Below, piece after piece: positions 21,901 through 31,055 of a stretch of DNA of 64,000 nucleotides. Position 1 is the first letter of the stretch, and each line of letters opens with the position of its first letter. Source of the DNA: Rhodopirellula sp. P2 (GTDB lineage: Bacteria > Planctomycetota > Planctomycetia > Pirellulales > Pirellulaceae); NCBI RefSeq assembly GCF_028768465.1, contig NZ_CP118225.1, positions 1,841,001 to 1,905,000 on the forward strand, given 5' to 3'. The position numbers and the translations under genes were made by a program. The notes below the pieces were generated by a model. The model worked only from the letters and a program-made list of their open reading frames with translations. It had not been told where the DNA came from and ran no database searches.

Positions 21901-22602
21901 TTAATTCGGGTTCGGCCCTTGGAGTTCAACGCCGGTGCGAACGATGGTCGCGCCGCGTTCGGGCCAGTCGCTCAGGTCCAACAGATCGAGCACGTCCTGC
22001 ATTTTCAGGGACGCTCCGTCAGCCAGGACCATGCGAGCAAACAGTTGGTTGTCCTGCAGTTCGATCGTGGGCAAGTGCTCCTTCACGATCGCCGTGACCG
22101 TCTTGCCTTTCCGTTCGACGGAGACCGTTTCTTGGTGTTGCAGTGCCTCGATGTTTTGATTGACTTGGTCGCGTTTGGATTCGTCCCAGTCGTCGGGCAA
22201 GGACACGGTGTACAGGGTCGCGGCGATCTGAGCCTTTTTTACCCCATCGGGAATCTTCTCGACGGAGTGGATCGTGAGGCCGGGTTGTTCATCACCACGC
22301 AATCGTTGTAGCAATTCGTCCGCTTCGAGGTCTTCGCAAAGATCGATTTCGGCCACTTCGTCGAGGCTCTCGATTCCCAGCGGCAGGGCCGAGGGGAACG
22401 CGATTCGAGGCGTGGGGTGAAAACCTTCTGTCATCGACAAGGGCAGGGCGACTCGTCGTGCGACACGTTCGAACAGCAGCGCCAAGTCGCGGTGGCTGAT
22501 CCAACGCAACAGGCCCGTTTTTGCAAAGCGGACGCGATAGCGAATCCGCAGTTGATCCAGCGGATGCAGGTTGGGCGATTGCCGAGACGGCCGTGTTCTC
22601 AT
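21901..22602 (-). CDS. TIGR03936 / DUF2344 family protein
   Basis: 233 residues. The N-terminal half carries the family signature: RYRVRFAKTGLLRWISHRDL (about 20-39), then PLSMTEGFHPTPRIAFPSALPLG split by short loops. This family occurs alone or fused to radical SAM proteins and is often beside RNase E/G genes, as here; its biochemical role is unknown and is presumed to be in RNA or ribosome biology. No radical SAM domain is attached. Its ATG overlaps the ptsI stop by the ATGA pattern (22599-22602), so translation is probably coupled. Confidence 0.85.
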   Translation of the reverse strand: MRTRPSRQSPNLHPLDQLRIRYRVRFAKTGLLRWISHRDLALLFERVARRVALPLSMTEGFHPTPRIAFPSALPLGIESLDEVAEIDLCEDLEADELLQRLRGDEQPGLTIHSVEKIPDGVKKAQIAATLYTVSLPDDWDESKRDQVNQNIEALQHQETVSVERKGKTVTAIVKEHLPTIELQDNQLFARMVLADGASLKMQDVLDLLDLSDWPERGATIVRTGVELQGPNPN

Positions 22603-24347
22603 TGCATCACCAATTCAGGAGCCAGGTCGGCCAGTCGATCCAGCAGATACAGGTCGACATCGCGAGCTGCTTCTAGCTTCATCACGCGTTCCGCGATCGC
22701 TTGGCATTGTTCGATCGAAACGTTGCGAATGACCTTTTTCACTCGAGGCAATGCCGAGGGCGGAACGCTGAGGTTGCGAACGCCCATGCCCAACAGCAGC
22801 AGCGCGCGGCCTGGGTTGCTGCTCATTTCGCCGCAAACGCTGACTGGCGTTTGGCTTTGAGCTGCCACATCGATGCTCCGCTGGATCAGTCGCAGCACCG
22901 CCGGGTCGCTCGATTGATAAAGGTCGGCGACGTATTCGTTGCTGCGGTCGACAGCCAAGGTGTACTGAGCCAAGTCGTTGGTGCCGATGCTGAAGAAGTC
23001 CACTTCTTTGGCGAAGTGTTCCAGCATCATCACTGCGGCGGGGACCTCGACCATCATTCCGACCGGCAAATCGCTGCGGTACGGGAGGCCGGATTCGTGC
23101 AGGTCTTCCGCGACCACGTTCAGCAGCATGCGGGCCTGGCGAAGTTCGTTGATTGTGGTGATCAAGGGGAACATCACACGAACGTCGCCGTGTATGGCGG
23201 CTCGCAGAACGGCCCGGAGTTGCGGCCGGAACACGTCCAGGTTGCGGAGTGACAGCCGGATGCTGCGGAGTCCCAGGAATGGATTGTTTTCGCGATGGGC
23301 CATGTTGCCACGGCCCATTTTGTCGGCGCCCAGATCGAGCGTCCGGATCACCACCGGGCGGCCGTCCATCTTCTGGACCACTTCCGAATAGGCCTGGTAG
23401 TGATCTTCTTCAGACGGTTCGTCGTCGGAAGACAGGTACAGGAATTCCGTGCGATACAGCCCAATTCCATCGGCGCCGCGCTCGATGCAGGCGGCGGTTT
23501 CGTGGGGGAACTCGATGTTCGCGTTGAGTTGAATGCGAACACCGTCGGTGGTTTCGGCGGGCAGTTGGCTGAGTTCTGCCAAACGCACCGCGAGTGAGCG
23601 ACGGTACTCGGCTCGTTGCAGATAGTTTTCCAGGACGTCGTCGTCGGGATCGACGATCAGTTTGCCGCGGTCCCCGTCGACGATCACGCAGTTGGATCCG
23701 GCGATTTGGTGCAAGAAGTCCCCGATGCCAACCACGGCCGGGATTTCCAGCCCTTTGGCGACGATCGCGGTGTGACCACCGGGGCCGCCGATTTCGGTGC
23801 AGAAGCCTTTGACGTATCGGCGATCCAGGTTGGCTGTTTCGCTGGGCGTCAGCATGTGCGAGAGCACGATGACCGGTTCGCTGAGGTCCGACAGCGGTTG
23901 GCGAGTGACAGCCCCGAGTTGCATCAGCAATTGACGCTCGATGTCCAGCACGTCTTGGGCGCGATCCGCCAGCAGCGGGTTGTCGAGTCGGCGTAGAGCG
24001 GAGGCGTAGTTGTGCAGCACACCACTGACGGCAAAGGCCGCGGATTGCCGGTCTTCACCGATCCGACGTTGCAATTCGGAGTGCAGTCGCGGGTCGTGCA
24101 GCATCTGCAGTTGAGCCGCGAAAATATCGCCGGTGGAGCGCCCAGCGGTGGCTGTGGTTTCAAGCCGGCTGTGTTCCAGGTGGGCGCTGACCAAGTCGAC
24201 CGCCGTGTGCAGACGCGCGAACTCATCCTCGACGTCAGACGCCGGGACGATGCAACGCGGGATGCGGTATCCATCGGCGTCCAGCACCAGGGCTGGACCG
24301 ATGGCGACACCCGGTGAAACGGGAATGCCTTGCAATTCAAGCATCAT
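22599..24347 (-). CDS. ptsI: PTS enzyme I (phosphoenolpyruvate-protein phosphotransferase)
   Basis: About 582 residues. It takes phosphate from PEP and passes it to HPr. Seen: N-terminal LQGIPVSPGVAIGPA, the phosphorylated His192 in TEIGGPGGHTAIVAKGLEIP, and the C-terminal PEP-binding TIM barrel with IGLYRTEFLY, RTLDLGADK, FFSIGTNDLAQYTLA and the catalytic Cys in VSVCGEMSSNPG. Length is normal. ATG 24347 (or the adjacent ATG 24344) is chosen because the family begins at LQGIPVSPG; the in-frame upstream extension has no similarity. Downstream of HPr on the same strand with a 388-base gap. Confidence 0.95.
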   Translation of the reverse strand: MMLELQGIPVSPGVAIGPALVLDADGYRIPRCIVPASDVEDEFARLHTAVDLVSAHLEHSRLETTATAGRSTGDIFAAQLQMLHDPRLHSELQRRIGEDRQSAAFAVSGVLHNYASALRRLDNPLLADRAQDVLDIERQLLMQLGAVTRQPLSDLSEPVIVLSHMLTPSETANLDRRYVKGFCTEIGGPGGHTAIVAKGLEIPAVVGIGDFLHQIAGSNCVIVDGDRGKLIVDPDDDVLENYLQRAEYRRSLAVRLAELSQLPAETTDGVRIQLNANIEFPHETAACIERGADGIGLYRTEFLYLSSDDEPSEEDHYQAYSEVVQKMDGRPVVIRTLDLGADKMGRGNMAHRENNPFLGLRSIRLSLRNLDVFRPQLRAVLRAAIHGDVRVMFPLITTINELRQARMLLNVVAEDLHESGLPYRSDLPVGMMVEVPAAVMMLEHFAKEVDFFSIGTNDLAQYTLAVDRSNEYVADLYQSSDPAVLRLIQRSIDVAAQSQTPVSVCGEMSSNPGRALLLLGMGVRNLSVPPSALPRVKKVIRNVSIEQCQAIAERVMKLEAARDVDLYLLDRLADLAPELVMQ

Positions 24348-24735
24348 GCTTCGATGCCGAAAAACTCGATCCGATTGATTTCTTCTTGTGCGTTCAGCAG
24401 TCGATTTGTGCGGGGCACAAACCAGGCTTGCCAACCAATGATTGTCATGAATTTCCCGGCGGTGGGGGTTTGCCCACCCAGGAGGTTCGCGGAGCGTGTG
24501 AATCACACCGGTCGCGACGGTCCCCGCGGTTCCTGAGTTGGGCTCGCGGGGCGGGAGGAGGCTGTGTCGAAACGGAACATCATGAGCGCCGAGGATGGGC
24601 GGATGATGAGCGGTTTCGGCGGGACGCTTCGTGCCGGATGTTTCTTCGATGGTTGGGTGAAAAGCTGCTTAAACGCGAACCGGCACCACCGGGCAATGGG
24701 AAAAAAGGATCGGGAAAAACGACATTTGGATCTCT
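24348..24735. other. Gap between HPr and ptsI genes
   Basis: No supported gene on either strand. A small GGTGGG...CCCACC hairpin lies near 24460-24477. The gap is long for an operon, so ptsI may have its own promoter; none can be pointed to. Confidence 0.4.
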
Positions 24736-25083
24736 CTACGAGGGTGATTGGTCAGGAGAATCGCTGGTGCCACCGGCCGAGCAGGCAGGTGAACCAGTGG
24801 TCTCATCGAGTTCGTGGAAGCCGAGATCGAACAATCGAGCGACGGCTTCAAGGGCTTGTTCGGCGTCTTGTCCTTGGGCGGAAACCGTGAGGTCAGTCCC
24901 CTCGGTGGCTCCGAGTGTCAACAGAGACAGGATGCTTCGGCAGTCCACCTTTTCAGAACCCTTTTGAAGGAAGATCTGAGATTGGAACTCCGATGCGCAG
25001 CGAACCAGCAAATCCGCTGGGCGGGCATGCAAACCTTGGCGATTGAGGACACGAACAGAACGCTCGTGTAGGGGGGCACTCAT
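24736..25083 (-). CDS. PTS phosphocarrier protein HPr
   Basis: 115 residues, longer than the usual 85-90 because of a Ser/Pro/Gly/Asp-rich tail after residue 95. The phosphorylated His19 is in RQGLHARPADLLV. Ser50 in VDCRSILSLLTLGA is at the place of the regulatory serine (Ser46 in Bacillus), so phosphorylation by an HPr kinase is possible; no hprK is in the window. Together with EI and EIIA it forms a phosphate relay without a visible sugar permease. Confidence 0.92.
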   Translation of the reverse strand: MSAPLHERSVRVLNRQGLHARPADLLVRCASEFQSQIFLQKGSEKVDCRSILSLLTLGATEGTDLTVSAQGQDAEQALEAVARLFDLGFHELDETTGSPACSAGGTSDSPDQSPS

Positions 25084-25225
25084 GCGATCACCGCGGGGCG
25101 GGTGACAGTGGAATCAACAGTGCGAACAGGGACATCAAGCACAGGGCCACCCCAGAGTGGAACTGGCCGTGAGCTGTTGCCTCGGTGTTCGTTCATGTTG
25201 AAGGATTGGTTCAGCAGGAAAACGT

Positions 25226-25705
25226 TCAACCGGCGGCAAACTGGTTGTCGTCGGCTTCTTGCAGCAATTGTTGGATGTCGTCTGGGGTCTTGCTCTGTTT
25301 GAGAAAGCGGCAGAACGATTCATCTCGCAATTGGCGAGAAATGTTCTCGAGAGCACGCAGGTGATCGCCGGGGCGTTCGGGCGGGCTGATCAAGAGGAAG
25401 AACAGTTGAACGCGTTCGCCGTCGAGCGAATCGAAATCAACGCCTTGCTCACTGACGCCCACGGTGCCAACGAGTTGTTGAACGCTGGGGTGTTTGGTGT
25501 GAGGGACGGCGACGCCACGGCCGATGCCGGTGCTGCCGAGCTCTTCCCGCTTCATGATGGCAGCGACGATATCGTCACGCTGGTCAGCGGAGATTTCGCC
25601 AGCATCGAGAAGCGATTGGACCAGTTCGTCGATCACCGCTTCTTTGGTTGTGGCGGTCAATTCGGCGCGGATGGCACCGGTTTTTACAAAGTCGGAGAAC
25701 TTCAT
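25226..25705 (-). CDS. PTS EIIA component, PtsN/fructose type
   Basis: 159 residues from ATG 25705 (MKFSDFVKTG). One EIIA type-2 domain: KEAVIDELVQSLLDAG, REELGSTGIGRGVAVPHTKH with the phospho-acceptor His69 after VAVP, then FFLLISPPERPGDHLRALENISR. It receives phosphate from HPr. With hpf just upstream and no EIIB/EIIC, it is more likely a regulatory (nitrogen-type) PTS than a transporter part. A conserved order hpf-ptsN is common in bacteria, often beside rpoN, which is not here. Confidence 0.92.
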   Translation of the reverse strand: MKFSDFVKTGAIRAELTATTKEAVIDELVQSLLDAGEISADQRDDIVAAIMKREELGSTGIGRGVAVPHTKHPSVQQLVGTVGVSEQGVDFDSLDGERVQLFFLLISPPERPGDHLRALENISRQLRDESFCRFLKQSKTPDDIQQLLQEADDNQFAAG

Positions 25706-25789
25706 GGAACAAATTGTCTGAAATGCGAATGAATGGAAGCGTTTAGCTGTAATGCCGGCACGGATTCGCAACGAGGACGGGCCGAGGGC

Positions 25790-26131
25790 TCATTCCTCGT
25801 TGGTGTCGACGCTTTCGATGTGTTTGTGGGCGGTGGCGCGATGTTCGGTCTTCTTCTCTTTCAACTTTCGCAATTGCTGTTCAGCTTTCGGGATGGCTGC
25901 GTCCAAGGCAGCGATGACGGTGGTCGCCTCCGCGTGCGCGATCAAATCATCCGAATGCTCGACAGAAATCCGAAATTCGACATGGGGTTTGTCGAGGTTT
26001 TCGAGGTCGATGGTGACGTCGATCGCATTCACTCGATCGTAAAGACGTCGCAGTTTGAGGGCCTTTTCTTCGACCAAAGCTTGGTCGCCGGGTTGCAATG
26101 CCCCGTGCCGGGCGGAAACGTTCACCTGCAT
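25790..26131 (-). CDS. hpf: Short-form ribosome hibernation promoting factor (HPF/RaiA)
   Basis: 113 residues from ATG 26131 (MQVNVSARHG). The domain matches the HPF/YfiA family: KALKLRRLYDRVNAIDVTIDLEN, a central beta region HVEFRISVEHSDDLIAHAEA and a Lys/Arg-rich helix at residues about 85-100. It lacks the C-terminal dimerisation domain of long HPFs, so it is the short kind that acts at the decoding centre of inactive ribosomes. A TTG two codons upstream is not preferred. First gene of the minus-strand PTS cluster. Confidence 0.9.
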   Translation of the reverse strand: MQVNVSARHGALQPGDQALVEEKALKLRRLYDRVNAIDVTIDLENLDKPHVEFRISVEHSDDLIAHAEATTVIAALDAAIPKAEQQLRKLKEKKTEHRATAHKHIESVDTNEE

Positions 26132-26394
26132 GCTCAACCTCTTGCTGTTTTATTATTTGAGATTCGTGCGACCGAACCTAGAAAGCTAATGATAGCCGTG
26201 TCGGGTCTGTCGTCCACAAAGCCAAGCGTAGCCGACTTTGTCGCAGGGGAACAGCGATCCTTTTTGGCAATTTTGAACATTGCTTGCAGCTTTACAGCCT
26301 AGCCCCGTGACAAAACGCCTGCGAATGGATACGCTTCGCGGTTCGTCCACTGATTTTTTGATTGTCCACCCTCCAACCCCCACAGCTTTGATTT

Positions 26395-26685
26395 ATGGCT
26401 CGAAAGGTCATCAGCCGTCAGGAAAAAGCTGCCGAAGCAGAAGCCGCTGAAAAGTTGGCCGCTGAGGCCAAGCGGAAGAAAGCGTCCAGCCGAAAAACCA
26501 AAAAGGCAGCCGCCGATGTTCGCTTGCGACTTTATTGGGGCGTCTTCAGTCAGAACTTGAAACGGGTTGCCGTTTTTGAGTTTGACCAAAAAGACGAGGC
26601 GCTCAAGCGATCTGAAGAGCTGAGCAAGGGGGGCAAGGCGCCTCACTTCGTTCAGAAGGTCAAGGAAGAGATCCGGGTCGAATAA
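26395..26685 (+). CDS. Small Lys/Ala-rich hypothetical protein
   Basis: 96 residues. Residues 1-42 are a highly charged Ala/Glu/Lys helix (KAAEAEAAEKLAAEAKRKKA), probably coiled or disordered and very basic at its end. Residues 43-96 look folded: RLRLYWGVFSQNLKRVAVFE then KRSEELSKGGKAPHFVQKVK. The function is not recognised; a nucleic-acid or ribosome link is only suggested by the basic tail. It ends 11 bases before the GTG start of agmatine deiminase, so the two are probably cotranscribed. Confidence 0.7.
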   Translation: MARKVISRQEKAAEAEAAEKLAAEAKRKKASSRKTKKAAADVRLRLYWGVFSQNLKRVAVFEFDQKDEALKRSEELSKGGKAPHFVQKVKEEIRVE

Positions 26686-26696
26686 GGCAGCCGCCA

Positions 26697-27776
26697 GTGA
26701 ACGTGCCGGTTTCCCAGTCTGCAGCCGGTGCGTCAGCGTCGGGCTGCTATCGCTTTCCTGCCGAATGGGAGCCTTGTGAGGCCGTTTGGTTGGCTTGGCC
26801 CCACAATCGCGACACTTGGCCGGGCCATTTTGGCCCTGTGCCAGCTGCTTTCGCTCGATTTGTCCACGCGATCCATCAGTCGACCCCGGTGCGGATTTTG
26901 GCATCGGGATCCGTTGCAGAGGATTGTCGTGGTTGTCTGTCGAAAATCGGGCTGTCCGAAGGTGATTCGTTGCAGATCATCGACGTTCCCACCAACGATT
27001 GTTGGGTTCGGGACTACGGGCCAACCTTTGTCTTTGATTCACAGCAAGAAAAAATGGCCGTGAACTGGCGGTTCAACGCCTGGGGCGGGAAATACGAGCC
27101 GTTTGATGCGGACGCTGCCGCGGGAGCGAAGATCGCGAAATGGGCTGGTCTGCGGCGAATCGACGGCGGTTTGACAATGGAAGGCGGGGCTCTGGAAACG
27201 GACGGGGCAGGGCGTTTGTTGGTCAATCCAGGCTGTTTGATTGATCCTGCTCGCAATCCCGGTGTGTCAAAGGAGCAGATCTCGCAGCGTCTGAATCAGT
27301 GCCTTGGCGTTCATGAAATTGTTTGGGTCGATGGTGGCGCTCCGGCGGGGGATGACACCGATGGGCACATCGATCAGATCGCTCGGTTCTTGGATCCGGA
27401 AAACGTTGTCTGTGCCGTGGCGGATTCCGAGGAGGACGCCAGTTTCGCGGGTTTGGAAGCGAATTTCCGCAAGTTGAGGCTGTGGTCACGGCAAACGGAG
27501 CCCGCCGTGACCGTGCATCGTTTGCCGACCCCGGCACCCCGTGAGGTGGATGGTGCCGCTGTGCCGCAGAGTTACTGCAATTTTCTGCGGTTGGGGGAAG
27601 GGCGGATGCTGGTGCCGACATTTCAGTCAGCCGAGAGCGATGAGCGGGCGTTGGCCTTGTTTCGTCGGCTGTGCCCGGGTGTTGAGGTGGTTGGGGTGGA
27701 CTGTTTTGACATTGCTTGGGGGCTGGGGGCGCTTCATTGTGCCAGTTGCCACGAGCCGGCTGGATTTCGGGTCTGA
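26697..27776 (+). CDS. aguA: Agmatine deiminase (peptidyl-arginine deiminase family)
   Basis: 359 residues with GTG start. It should convert agmatine to N-carbamoylputrescine, a putrescine route. Seen: FPAEWEPCEAVWLAWPHN at the N-terminus, NDCWVRDYGPTFV (Asp and Arg substrate contacts), the G-G-x-x-x-E region GGLTMEGGALETDGAG, a His-Ile-Asp segment DTDGHIDQIARF, and the catalytic cysteine in the C-terminal GALHCASCHEP. Length is usual. No downstream N-carbamoylputrescine amidase is next to it. Confidence 0.92.
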   Translation: MNVPVSQSAAGASASGCYRFPAEWEPCEAVWLAWPHNRDTWPGHFGPVPAAFARFVHAIHQSTPVRILASGSVAEDCRGCLSKIGLSEGDSLQIIDVPTNDCWVRDYGPTFVFDSQQEKMAVNWRFNAWGGKYEPFDADAAAGAKIAKWAGLRRIDGGLTMEGGALETDGAGRLLVNPGCLIDPARNPGVSKEQISQRLNQCLGVHEIVWVDGGAPAGDDTDGHIDQIARFLDPENVVCAVADSEEDASFAGLEANFRKLRLWSRQTEPAVTVHRLPTPAPREVDGAAVPQSYCNFLRLGEGRMLVPTFQSAESDERALALFRRLCPGVEVVGVDCFDIAWGLGALHCASCHEPAGFRV

Positions 27777-28247
27777 AGCGTCGGGGACGCTTTTTCGGCG
27801 GTTTGGGGCGCGGTTGGAGGTCATTTTTGATTCGCCGAGGCTCGAATTTCGGTTCGAAACCCTCGAAATCGAGCTGGCGGCGTTGATTCGCCCTTGGGCG
27901 AAAATCCTCCGAAGGGTATACCTAGCGGCTTGACAATCCGACGGATCGTCCATTGATGCCGCGCTCGTCGCGATGCCTCGCCGCCCCCATCACAAAATTG
28001 CTCGAGAAAAATCGGGTGCCAGAGGGACACTCTTGTAGAGAAGAGGGTGTCAGCGGCGGGGAGCGAGGCCCGATCAATCGATGTCGGTCGGCCCACGAAC
28101 CGGTTTCCTGCACGCAGGCAGAATCCAAGCCGCGATTGAAGCCAGTTCAGATCATTGCACACTTTTTGTCGACGCACAGCTAACGCATTCCGGGCCTTTC
28201 TAGATGGGCTTGTTCGGATCGCTGGTTGGCGTCGCATTGGAAACCAC
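27777..28247 (+). promoter_or_regulatory. Gene-free stretch upstream of the disordered protein gene
   Basis: No supported gene in these 471 bases. A TTGACA at 27930-27935 followed after 17 bases by TTGATG is a possible minus-35/minus-10 pair, far upstream of the ATG at 28248. I see nothing else convincing. Confidence 0.25.
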
Positions 28248-30029
28248 ATGCCAGACAATTGGAATATCCTCGCGAGTTTGTTGGGGACACCCAAGCCGCC
28301 GGATCGCCCTGCAGCCAAAGTTGAACCCGAAAAACCTGTCGCAGAACCTGAGGCCACCGCGGAATCTCGCGAGCCAAAGGAAAAGGAAGCCGCTTCAAAG
28401 CAAGAGCAGCCTGCTGAGTCTGCACCGAAGAAGGCGCCTGCCTTCTCGGATGTTGAACAGGGGGCTGACGACGTGTTGCAGGCTTTGGCCGCCGTCAAAC
28501 CACCGCCGAAATTGCCAGGTTTTGGCGTTTCAGCTGAGGACGAGGATGAATCCGAGGGGGATTCCCCCGCGGGATTCGGAGACGCGGAAGGCAAGATCTC
28601 GAAGCGAGAAACACAGCTGAAATCAGGCGGAGAGAAATCCCCCGCTGCCAAGCGTGATCGCAAGCATCGCGGTGCCCCTGATTTGGGCGAACCGCCTCGC
28701 AAACGCGGTGGCGGCAGTGGATTCGCAAGCGGGATTCTCGGAGACGATGATTCGGATGTCGTGGACGACTTCGATCTCGACGTTCTGGATGATGAGTCTG
28801 ATCTCGTCGTTGCAGGCACCGTCGAAATTGAAAGTTGGGACGCGGATTCGGTTGACGAAGACGAATCGCCCTCCGCAACCAAGCCTGAACGCGAGCGAAA
28901 TGGCCGCGGTCGTGGTCGTGGCGGACGCAGTCGCCGTGGTCGCGATTCAGAAGACTCGCAGGACGAGTCCGCTGAATCCAAGCCCTCGGAGCCAAAGCCG
29001 TCGGAAGCGAAATCCAGTGGTGGTCGCGGTGGCCGTCGCGGTCAGCGGCAGAAAATGTCGGGGTCGGACGTTGTCGTGGAGGCTCGTCCGGAGCCCGCTC
29101 GCGGTGAACGTGAGGAATCGGATTCGGAAGCATCTGAAACTCGCGGGCGTCGCCGACGCCGGGGTGGACGTCGCGGCGAGCGATCGGATTCCGATCGTGG
29201 ATCCGAAGAACGCCCCAAGGCTGAACAGCCAATCGCCGAACGCAGCGAACGCAGTCGTTCCGGTGGACGTGACGAGGGACGCACAAAAGCTTGGGATGAT
29301 TCGGATCTGGAATCCGATGACGATTCCTTCGCAGCGGACTTGTTCGTCGACGATGGTTCGGTTGATGAACCGGCCGCCGAAAGTGATTCGAAGCGTTCAA
29401 AAGAAGATTCTGAGGATGACGAACCCCGCGCGGGCCGTCGGCGTTCGCGTCGTGGTGGCCGTCGACGTGGTGGACGCGGACGAGAAGAACGCGAGTCTTC
29501 CGAAGTGAAGGCACGCAGTGGTCGCGATTCCGAATCTGAAAAGGAAGACGACTCGTTTGAGGACGAGTTGCCGCGATTTGCATTCGCCGACGATGACGAT
29601 TCCGTTGATTCGGAGCTCGAAGAATCTGACAGCGACAAAGAAAGCGACGACAAAGAAACTCGATCCCGAGGTCGTTCGCGATCTCGCGGGGGTCGTAAAC
29701 GAGAGCGTGACGGCGACCGTGAACGTTCGGGCGGTTCGGATCGCTCAACAAGTTCGGAGCGTTCGGGCAGTTCCGATCGCGACGGCAATTCAGATCGTGA
29801 AAGCGGTTCAGAGCGTTCCAGCGGAGCTGGCCGTGATGGCGAGCGATCTTCGTCTCGTGGACGTCGTGGGGAACGCAAGGATTCTCGCAAGAAGGATCCG
29901 GATGTTCCGACTTGGGACGAAATCGTCAATCAGATTGTTGACAGCAATTTGAAGGGCCGCAAAACCCAGCCTCCACGTGGAGGCCGCGGTCAATCTGGCG
30001 GCGGCAGCTCTCGCGGTCGTCGTCGTTGA
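28248..30029 (+). CDS. Long disordered acidic / RGG / Ser-Arg-rich protein
   Basis: 593 residues from ATG 28248. Residues 1-20 (MPDNWNILASLLGTPKPPDR) look ordered, followed by Glu/Pro/Lys-rich sequence. From about 165 on, acidic blocks (DDDSDVVDDFDLDVLDDESD) alternate with Arg/Gly blocks (RGRGRGGRSRRGR, GRRRRRGGRRGER) and, near 500-560, SR/SD/SE dipeptides. Only a short C-terminal segment (VPTWDEIVNQIVDSNLKGR) looks like a folded helix, then an RGG tail. No secretion signal. Such composition is typical of RNA-binding, condensate-forming or scaffold proteins. Large antisense frames here are shadows of the biased composition. Function unknown. Confidence 0.85.
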   Translation: MPDNWNILASLLGTPKPPDRPAAKVEPEKPVAEPEATAESREPKEKEAASKQEQPAESAPKKAPAFSDVEQGADDVLQALAAVKPPPKLPGFGVSAEDEDESEGDSPAGFGDAEGKISKRETQLKSGGEKSPAAKRDRKHRGAPDLGEPPRKRGGGSGFASGILGDDDSDVVDDFDLDVLDDESDLVVAGTVEIESWDADSVDEDESPSATKPERERNGRGRGRGGRSRRGRDSEDSQDESAESKPSEPKPSEAKSSGGRGGRRGQRQKMSGSDVVVEARPEPARGEREESDSEASETRGRRRRRGGRRGERSDSDRGSEERPKAEQPIAERSERSRSGGRDEGRTKAWDDSDLESDDDSFAADLFVDDGSVDEPAAESDSKRSKEDSEDDEPRAGRRRSRRGGRRRGGRGREERESSEVKARSGRDSESEKEDDSFEDELPRFAFADDDDSVDSELEESDSDKESDDKETRSRGRSRSRGGRKRERDGDRERSGGSDRSTSSERSGSSDRDGNSDRESGSERSSGAGRDGERSSSRGRRGERKDSRKKDPDVPTWDEIVNQIVDSNLKGRKTQPPRGGRGQSGGGSSRGRRR

Positions 30030-30116
30030 TGGTGATGGCGGTGTTCGTCACCGCTTTGCTGTCCCAATCGTCTAGCCACCCCAAACAATCCATCCAAAAT
30101 CAATCAAGGAATCTCC

Positions 30117-31034
30117 ATGTTTAAAAACTTCTGTCCTTCCGCGCTTGGCATCAACGGTCGTCAAAGCGAGTTGATCGAATTGGCCCTGACTTACGCTTTT
30201 CGCGGCATGGACGTCGACATGCACGACATGCTTCGTCGTTCGCAGCGAACCACGTTCGAAGACGCTTCGAAGTACCTCAAGGCTTCGGATATCAAAATCG
30301 GCTCGTTCCAATTGGCGATCGATTTGGATTCCGACGACGACACGTTCACCGCCGCAGTGGCTCAACTGCACCCGCTTGGCGAAATCGCTCAGCAGCTCGG
30401 TGCAGAGCGCGCTTTGATTCGCGTTCCAGCGGCGACCAATCGTTTGCCGTTCAACGAGTTCTTCGATGTCCAGCGCAACCGCTTGGGGCAAATCGCAGAT
30501 GTCTTGGGCCAACGCGAGATCAAGTTGGGCGTTGGGTTCCGAGCTGGGACGGAATTGCTAGAAGGCAAAGAGTTCACCTTCGTCAACAACGTGGAGACTT
30601 TCCGTGCGTTGGTCGACGCGGTGCCGAACGAAAACGTGGGCTATGTGATCGATACCTGGGACTGGGTTGTTGGCGATGGTGCCATGGACCAACTCAGCGA
30701 AATCTCGGGCGAGAAGATTGTTGCGTTGCGTCTCGGGTCGGTTCCCGCCGAAGCTGACATGGCGACCGTGAAGTCGACCGATCGTTTGCTTCCGGAGTTG
30801 AACGGCACGACCTTGGATCACGTGAAGGTCGTCAGTCACCTGAACGAAACCAACTTCAGTGGCCCGATGAGCCCCACGGCCTCGACGTCGCAGTACAAAG
30901 GTCAGACCCGCGAATTCTTGGTTCAAAAATCGCAAGAAGCGATCGATGGAATCTGCAAAGAGGCCGGCATGACCGTGGCTCCGTTGCCCATGGATTTGAT
31001 CGAAGACATTCCTTACGAACCGACCCCCATGTGA
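30117..31034 (+). CDS. Sugar phosphate isomerase/epimerase-like TIM-barrel protein
   Basis: 305 residues, AP-endonuclease-2/xylose-isomerase-like barrel. Seen are a start with ALGINGRQSELIELALTYAF, IGSFQLAIDLDSDDDTF, the middle strand KLGVGFRAGTELLEGKEF and YVIDTWDWVVGDGAMDQL, where family members place metal-binding Glu/Asp/His. Metal ligands cannot be assigned with confidence, and a strong match to a defined enzyme is lacking. ATG with a clear AAGGA Shine-Dalgarno 6 bases upstream. It is followed by the hemoglobin gene 21 bases downstream, likely one transcript. Confidence 0.75.
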   Translation: MFKNFCPSALGINGRQSELIELALTYAFRGMDVDMHDMLRRSQRTTFEDASKYLKASDIKIGSFQLAIDLDSDDDTFTAAVAQLHPLGEIAQQLGAERALIRVPAATNRLPFNEFFDVQRNRLGQIADVLGQREIKLGVGFRAGTELLEGKEFTFVNNVETFRALVDAVPNENVGYVIDTWDWVVGDGAMDQLSEISGEKIVALRLGSVPAEADMATVKSTDRLLPELNGTTLDHVKVVSHLNETNFSGPMSPTASTSQYKGQTREFLVQKSQEAIDGICKEAGMTVAPLPMDLIEDIPYEPTPM

Positions 31035-31055
31035 TCCAGCGGGAGAACTTCCATT

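Noticed and set aside
27821..28981. 386-codon minus-strand Ser/Pro-rich frame
   Set aside because: Overlaps the disordered protein antisense and the gene-free gap; composition is a mirror of the sense strand.
28495..29929. Ser-rich and His/Arg-rich long frames overlapping the disordered protein
   Set aside because: Products of the low-complexity GA/TC-rich DNA read in other frames; the sense frame has an ordered start and end and fits gene spacing.
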